Positions 47,417 through 50,540 of a DNA stretch of 50,540 nucleotides are shown piece after piece. The DNA comes from an uncultured Selenomonadales bacterium (GTDB taxonomy: Bacteria; Bacillota; Negativicutes; Selenomonadales; Selenomonadaceae). The notes beneath the pieces are model-generated. The model saw only the letters and a program-made list of their open reading frames with translations. It had not been told where the DNA came from and searched no databases. Position numbers and translations under genes: made by a program. The stretch lies in NCBI GenBank assembly GCA_947307055.1, contig CAMZHX010000016.1, positions 1-50,540 on the forward strand. The letters are read 5' to 3'. How positions within the stretch are numbered: position 1 is the stretch's first letter; every line of letters begins with the position of its first letter.

Positions 47417-50400
47417 TTGAAATATCAGGAATTAGTCTTTGCCCTGCAAAAATTTTGGGCGGATAAGGGCTGCATATTGGCGGAACCTTACGACGTGGAA
47501 AAAGGCGCGGGCACTATGAACCCGTTTACATTTTTGCGAGTGCTCGGCCCGGAGCCTTGGAACGTGGCATACACAGAGCCTTCGCGCAGACCCGCCGACG
47601 GTCGTTACGGCGACAATCCCAATCGGCTTTATCAGCATCATCAACTGCAACTGATTATGAAGCCGTCGCCCGATAACATTCAGGAACTTTATTTGGAGAG
47701 CTTAGCGGCAATCGGGATTGAGGCGCAAAAGCATGACATACGCTTTGTCGAGGACAACTGGGAATCGCCGACTTTAGGGGCGTGGGGTCTCGGTTGGGAA
47801 GTTTGGCTCGATGGCATGGAGATAACGCAGTTCACTTATTTTCAGCAGGTCGGCAGTCAAGATGTTAAGCCGGTCGCGGTCGAGATAACGTACGGGCTGG
47901 AGCGGCTCGCGATGTATATTCAGGGCGTCGAGAATGTTTACGACGTTGAATGGGCGGACGGCGTTACTTATGGCGATATTTTTCATCAGAACGAGTTCGA
48001 GCAGACAAGCTACGCTTTTGACTTGAGCGACGAAAATTTATTGTTCGAGCTGTTCGACAAGTACGAGGCGGAGGCCGTCAGAGTTATCAAGCTCGGCTAC
48101 GTGCACCCCGCCTACGATTATGTTTTGAAATGTTCGCACACGTTTAATTTGCTTGACGCACGCGGCGCAATCAGTGTCAGTGAGCGCACGGCGTTTATCG
48201 GGCGCGTCAGGAAGTTGGCGCGTATGTGCGCGGAAGTTTATCTCAAGCAACGCGAAAAGCTCGGATATCCGTTGCTGAAAGGGAAATGGGATAAGGGAAA
48301 TGGGAAAAGGGAAAGGGAAATGGGAAAAGGGAAAGGGGAAAAGTCTAAAACCTTATCCCTACTTTTCCCTTCTCCCATCTCCCTTCTCCCTTCTCCCTGC
48401 AACTTGTTGCTCGAAATCGGTACGGAAGAAATCCCCGCGCACGCTATGCCCGCCATTTTGAATCAGCTAAAAGACTTGGCGACGAAACTTTTGACAGAGG
48501 CGCGGATTAAATTCGGCGAAGTTCAAACGCTCGGCACCCCGCGCAGATTAGCTTTACTTGTCAGCGACGTTGCACCCAATCAAGACGACGTAGAGGAGGA
48601 AAAGCGCGGAGCCTCTGCAAAAATCGCGTTCGACAAAGACGGCAACCCGACTAAGGCGGCCATTGGCTTTGCTAAGAAAAATAAGATTCGCCCCGAAGAT
48701 TTAATTGTTCGCGACGGATATATTTACGCCGTAATTCGCGAGCAGGGCAAAAGTTCCGCCGAAATTTTCAAGACGCTCCTGCCGAAAATTATTTGCGATT
48801 TGAACTTCCCTAACAACATGCGCTGGGGCAATCTCGATTTCAAATTTATTCGCCCGTTGCGTTGGATTGTCGCGCTGTTCGGCGATGAGATTATCCCGTT
48901 TGAAGTCGCTAACGTCCAAAGCGGCAGAACTTCTCGCGGACACAGATTTTTAACAATGCGTAATGCGCAATGCGTAATGCGTAATGAGTTTGAAATTAAA
49001 TCTGCTAATGATTATGTTGCGGACTGCGCGGAAAATTTTGTTATCGTCGACCAGAATCAGCGTCGCGAAATGATTGTCGAGCAAATTAACGAAGTCGCTA
49101 AAAATAAAAATGGCGTCGCCGAAATTACTGATGACTTGCTTGAGGAAGTTTTATATTTGGTCGAATATCCGACGGCGTTGGCTGGTTCGTTCGAGGAAAA
49201 ATATTTGCAGTTGCCCGCCGAAGCCGTGATAACTCCCATGCGCGACCACCAAAGATATTTCCCCGTGAAAAATTCCGACGGCGCATTGATGCCGCTTTTC
49301 ATAACGGTTCGCAATGGCGGCAAGGATTATCTTGATATAGTTCAGCACGGCAACGAGCGCGTTTTGAAAGCTCGCCTTGAGGACGCGCAATTTTTCTTCA
49401 ACGAGGACAGGAAAAAATCTCTGGCGGCTCACCGCGATAAATTAAAGACGGTCGTTTTCCAAGAGGGGCTCGGCTCGGTTTACGAGAAGACTGAACGCCT
49501 CGTTAAGCTCGTCGAAAAAATTGCGGAGGTCGTTGGCGTCGACGCGACAAACTCAATCAGAGCGGCGCAACTTTCCAAAGCGGATTTGGTCACGGGCATG
49601 GTCACCGAATTTACGGAACTTCAAGGCGTCATGGGTCGCGAGTACGCCAAACTTGACGGCGAAGTTGAGGAAGTCTGCGCGGCGATTGATGAACATTACA
49701 TGCCGCGATTTGCCGGTGACGCTCAGCCCAAAACCACTGCCGGAAAAATTTTGAGCCTTGCCGATAAGATTGATAATATCGTCGCGACGTTCAGCCGCAA
49801 TTTGATTCCGACCGGTTCGCAAGACCCGTTCGCCCTGCGTCGTCAAGCTCTGGGCATAGTCAATCTTTTGACGACGGCGCGTTGGTCGATTTCAATCAGC
49901 GCACTTGTCGAACTCGCTATGGATTTGCTGACGATTACGGACGCAGTTGGCCGCGAAAAAATTCAGCAGGAAGTCGCCGACTTTATGCGCTTGCGCGTCA
50001 AAAATGTTTTGGGAAGTTCGACGCGCTACGACATTATCGACGCGGTGATTGATGACGTGGACGACGTGTTTGAGGTGACGTTGAAGGCGGCGGCGGTTGA
50101 ACAATTCGTTGCGATGCCCGACGCGACTAAAAATATTCAATCGTTCGTGCGCGTGAGCAATCTCGCTAAAAAAGCCGAATCGCTCGAAATGGACGCAGAA
50201 CTTTTCACTCTCGACGCCGAAAAAGTTTTGTACAAGGCCTTCGAGGCGATAAAAATCGTGGCGGGCGAACTCATTGCCAAAAAAGATTTCTTAGGCGCAC
50301 TCGACGCGCTCAAAAAACTTTCCACGCCGATTGATTCTTTCTTCGATTCGGTCATGGTCATGGACGAAAATTTAGCCGTCAGAAAAAATCGGCTCGCACT

Positions 50401-50461
50401 TTTGAAGTCGATTGACAATCTGATTGCGAAAATCGCCGACTTCGGCAAAATCGTTCAATAA
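47417..50461 (+). CDS. glyQS: Fused glycyl-tRNA synthetase alpha and beta chains (GlyQ-GlyS)
   Basis: 1014 residues from the TTG at 47417, with GGAGG nine bases upstream; the frame is open 20 codons further into the preceding gene. GlyQ (about 1-290): [58 protein letters not shown]. GlyS (about 335-1014): [16 protein letters not shown], the HD-like and body domains (RDHQRYFPV), and a C-terminal anticodon-binding region. GlyQ and GlyS are normally separate genes forming a tetramer; fusions are known, for example in Chlamydiae. Here the joint (about 290-334) is a Lys/Gly then Ser/Pro/Leu stretch encoded by a family B repeat, and GlyS holds a second, family A, insertion after GHRFL. Bases 50462-50540 show nothing assignable. 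Confidence 0.93.
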   Translation: MKYQELVFALQKFWADKGCILAEPYDVEKGAGTMNPFTFLRVLGPEPWNVAYTEPSRRPADGRYGDNPNRLYQHHQLQLIMKPSPDNIQELYLESLAAIGIEAQKHDIRFVEDNWESPTLGAWGLGWEVWLDGMEITQFTYFQQVGSQDVKPVAVEITYGLERLAMYIQGVENVYDVEWADGVTYGDIFHQNEFEQTSYAFDLSDENLLFELFDKYEAEAVRVIKLGYVHPAYDYVLKCSHTFNLLDARGAISVSERTAFIGRVRKLARMCAEVYLKQREKLGYPLLKGKWDKGNGKREREMGKGKGEKSKTLSLLFPSPISLLPSPCNLLLEIGTEEIPAHAMPAILNQLKDLATKLLTEARIKFGEVQTLGTPRRLALLVSDVAPNQDDVEEEKRGASAKIAFDKDGNPTKAAIGFAKKNKIRPEDLIVRDGYIYAVIREQGKSSAEIFKTLLPKIICDLNFPNNMRWGNLDFKFIRPLRWIVALFGDEIIPFEVANVQSGRTSRGHRFLTMRNAQCVMRNEFEIKSANDYVADCAENFVIVDQNQRREMIVEQINEVAKNKNGVAEITDDLLEEVLYLVEYPTALAGSFEEKYLQLPAEAVITPMRDHQRYFPVKNSDGALMPLFITVRNGGKDYLDIVQHGNERVLKARLEDAQFFFNEDRKKSLAAHRDKLKTVVFQEGLGSVYEKTERLVKLVEKIAEVVGVDATNSIRAAQLSKADLVTGMVTEFTELQGVMGREYAKLDGEVEEVCAAIDEHYMPRFAGDAQPKTTAGKILSLADKIDNIVATFSRNLIPTGSQDPFALRRQALGIVNLLTTARWSISISALVELAMDLLTITDAVGREKIQQEVADFMRLRVKNVLGSSTRYDIIDAVIDDVDDVFEVTLKAAAVEQFVAMPDATKNIQSFVRVSNLAKKAESLEMDAELFTLDAEKVLYKAFEAIKIVAGELIAKKDFLGALDALKKLSTPIDSFFDSVMVMDENLAVRKNRLALLKSIDNLIAKIADFGKIVQ
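48280..48398. repeat. Palindromic family B repeat forming the GlyQ-GlyS linker
   Basis: The left half is a tandem of GGGAAA(A/T) units (48280-48342). The right half is the pyrimidine complement, with CTTCTCC and CATCTCC units (48353-48398). The halves can pair as a long imperfect hairpin. The insert keeps the frame. Confidence 0.9.
48955..48986. repeat. Family A repeat inside glyS
   Basis: AATGCGT, AATGCGC, AATGCGT, AATGCGT, AATG in frame, encoding [11 protein letters not shown] between GHRFL and FEIKSANDY, which are close together in other GlyS proteins. Confidence 0.88.
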
Positions 50462-50540
50462 AATTTTGCAGGAAGTTTTAACGCCGCGTCGAAAGTAATT
50501 GCAAAATGTAGAGCGATAAATTTCAAAGGAAGAATGATTA

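Noticed and set aside
1..50540. Insertion sequences or prophage
   Set aside because: No transposase, integrase or phage structural gene was found; the only mobile-looking DNA is the short repeats and the possible defence island.

Overview
The window reads as chromosome of an anaerobic diderm Firmicute, most likely a Negativicute (Selenomonadales-like). This is inferred from gene content, not from a marker-gene search. The evidence is Firmicute-type strong Shine-Dalgarno sites with many TTG and GTG starts, a phosphoethanolamine transferase (outer-membrane chemistry), RTX proteins typical of type I secretion, rubrerythrin, the siroheme-decarboxylase pair AhbA/AhbB, MqnE-type futalosine-pathway enzymes, LarB and a fused glycyl-tRNA synthetase.

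Layout. Bases 1-2627 hold the 3' part of a Ser-Asp repeat/RTX surface protein. Bases 2770-6299 (minus) hold ruvB, fmt, a small secreted Cys protein and a MEMO1-AMMECR1 fusion. Bases 6389-11293 (minus) form one tight operon: glmS, a DpnA-like GATC adenine methyltransferase, a 65-aa ORF, a WecG/TagA glycosyltransferase, psd and pssA. Bases 11340-12318 contain no long gene. They hold three tandem copies of what looks like a par/Fst-type type I toxin-antitoxin module, one of them frameshifted. Bases 12329-17732 (minus) are a three-gene restriction-modification-like defence operon led by two methyltransferase-type proteins and ending in a 1281-aa GIY-YIG/helicase/Eco57I-type protein. The toxin array and this operon together look like a defence island between glmS and rluB.

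Bases 17828-28361 (plus) hold rluB, a BaiN-like flavoprotein, a secreted protein, tRNA-Gln, rubrerythrin, a structured small RNA with its own promoter, tRNA-Ser, a lipoprotein, rbfA-nrnA-truB, an RTX metalloprotease, a cold-shock gene and exoA. Bases 28336-44631 are mostly minus strand: a phosphoethanolamine transferase, a DASS carboxylate transporter, a VWA-like lipoprotein, ilvN and ilvB (split by a plus-strand solute-binding lipoprotein), ahbAB, engB, a lipoprotein aldo/keto reductase, larB, and an envelope operon of two ComEC-like metallo-beta-lactamase proteins, DUF3006, an amidase and a GerMN lipoprotein. A double-glycine-leader protein follows. Two tandem MqnE paralogues and a glyQS fusion close the window.

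A second theme runs through the window. Short tandem-repeat elements of at least four families, built on AATGCGT-like, GGGAAA-like, TTAGGT-like and CCTAGTTC-like units, occur at about ten places. Several lie inside genes in frame. One forms the linker that joins GlyQ to GlyS, one encodes the hydrophobic core of a lipoprotein signal peptide, and others add residues to BaiN, GlyS and an MqnE paralogue or supply stop codons.
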